A stretch of 64,000 nt of DNA from Bradyrhizobium betae (lineage in GTDB: Bacteria; Pseudomonadota; Alphaproteobacteria; Rhizobiales; Xanthobacteraceae): positions 5,834,501 to 5,898,500 of the forward strand of contig NZ_CP044543.1 of the NCBI RefSeq assembly GCF_008932115.1, given 5' to 3'. Under the pieces are notes generated by a model. It searched no databases, was not told the origin of the DNA, and saw only the letters and a list, made by a program, of their open reading frames with translations. A program made the position numbers and the translations under genes. Positions 63,420 to 64,000 of this stretch are shown piece by piece; within the stretch, counting starts at the first letter, position 1; every line of letters starts with the position of its first letter.

Positions 63420-63650
63420 CGGAGCTCTCACCATCGCAGCCCGCCGCCCCAGGCCCTGCATGATTCCGGGCCAGCATCGATCGGCGGCAGACCTCGCTTT
63501 AGGAGGCAACAATCTAAGGATGCGTAAATGCAGAGCGCGCAACTCAGGTTCCGGACGAGGAGGGCGGCGGTCCGGTGAATGAACGATTGCGTGTGCGGCT
63601 GGCGATGGTCGGCGTCCGGCTCGCGCCTCGGCCTACGCCGTCAGCTCTGT

Positions 63651-63739
63651 TGGTGCGGGCAGCCGGGGTCGAACCGGCACAGCGCTTGCGCACCGAGGGA
63701 TTTTAAGTCCCTTGCGTCTACCAATTCCGCCATGCCCGC
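63651..63739 (-). tRNA. tRNA-Leu (anticodon UAA)
   Basis: On the minus strand the gene reads GCGGGCATGGCGGAATTGGT at the 5' end and ends TGCCCGCACCA with encoded CCA. The acceptor stem GCGGGCA/TGCCCGC pairs fully. The anticodon loop CTTAAAA between GGGA and TCCC gives anticodon TAA. The long variable arm (CGGTGCGCAAGCGCTG) and GGTTCGACCCC T-loop identify a class II tRNA. It reads UUA codons, rare in this GC-rich genome. Confidence 0.95.
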
Positions 63740-63914
63740 TTGATCCAACCAGATCAAACACTTAAGTCCACCTCCGGCCGTCTGGAATTGGCACGCGTCG
63801 CGGGCCGGATGGATGGTTCTTCCTTAAGCGAGGCGGCCGCGCAAGGCAAAGCCTCAATCCGGACATCTGGCCCTGCTTTAGGCATTCTCAATTCAAGAGG
63901 ACTATCTTTCCGGC

Positions 63915-64000
63915 ATGCCTGCTTCGTTTTCCTTCCGCCTGCGCTCTTGTTGCGCGGCTGCCGCGCTCCTCGCGGCCGGTGTCGCGCTGTCCGCTTGCGC
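63915..64000 (+). CDS. Lipoprotein, N-terminus only (cut by the window edge)
   Basis: The last 86 bases encode MPASFSFRLRSCCAAAALLA then AGVALSAC, a lipoprotein signal peptide with lipobox LSAC at about residue 28. Only the start is visible so the family cannot be named. GAGGA lies about 13 bases before the ATG. It lies 175 bases after the tRNA-Leu gene, in the opposite direction. Confidence 0.6.
   Translation, partial: MPASFSFRLRSCCAAAALLAAGVALSAC

Overview
The window looks like chromosomal DNA of a high-GC alphaproteobacterium, most likely Bradyrhizobium or a close relative in the Nitrobacteraceae. The evidence is the uniformly GC-rich coding sequence, a groES-groEL pair with a CIRCE-like operator, a Usg-family protein, a Tlde1/DUF2778 protein, paired FecR and CHASE2-cyclase genes, and many dispersed palindromic intergenic repeats. 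There is no integrase, transposase, phage gene, CRISPR array or rRNA. One tRNA-Leu(UAA) lies near the right edge.

Layout. 0-4.7 kb: an ArsR/SRPBCC/GFA operon diverges from a TetR-controlled HlyD/ABC efflux operon, with clear dyads between them. 4.8-9.4 kb: a class III nucleotidyl cyclase, PhzF, DUF488, DUF72 and two small exported or membrane proteins. 9.7-12.3 kb: a GT2-GtrA and GT39 lipid-linked sugar pair. 12.5-16.7 kb: CHASE2 cyclase plus FecR, then a Tlde1-like protein. 16.8-21.4 kb: SDR, caspase-like protease, GST, isochorismatase and LysR. 21.5-25.7 kb: signal peptidase I, groEL-groES, usg and a cupin. 25.9-27.9 kb: a nucleoside transporter and an MFS gene that both lack their 5' ends and are joined head to head.

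28.1-33.6 kb holds an Anbu proteasome-like island: an SDR, Anbu, a CMD protein, a transglutaminase-like protease, an alpha-E protein and a circularly permuted ATP-grasp enzyme, all on the minus strand. This set of families has been predicted to build and degrade a peptide or amide-linked product, but the substrate is unknown. 33.9-40.8 kb carries housekeeping and detoxification genes (CinA-like, gpt, MetE-like, GST, HCCA isomerase, quinone oxidoreductase, enoyl-CoA hydratase).

40.9-55.4 kb is a coherent peptide or amino-acid scavenging region: amidase, M20 amidohydrolase, M81 metallopeptidase, a Dpp/Opp-type importer, a DadA-like FAD oxidase behind a tandem glycine riboswitch, an M20 carboxypeptidase-G2-like enzyme and two near-identical tandem substrate-binding proteins. 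55.5-63.5 kb carries membrane glycosyltransferase-like proteins, a Bcr/CflA efflux pump and a TetR/enoyl-CoA hydratase pair. The window ends with the tRNA and the first codons of a lipoprotein.

The points most worth following up are the riboswitch-controlled DadA locus, the Anbu island, the doubly truncated CNT/MFS junction, and the CHASE2 cyclase that lacks the usual base-selecting lysine.
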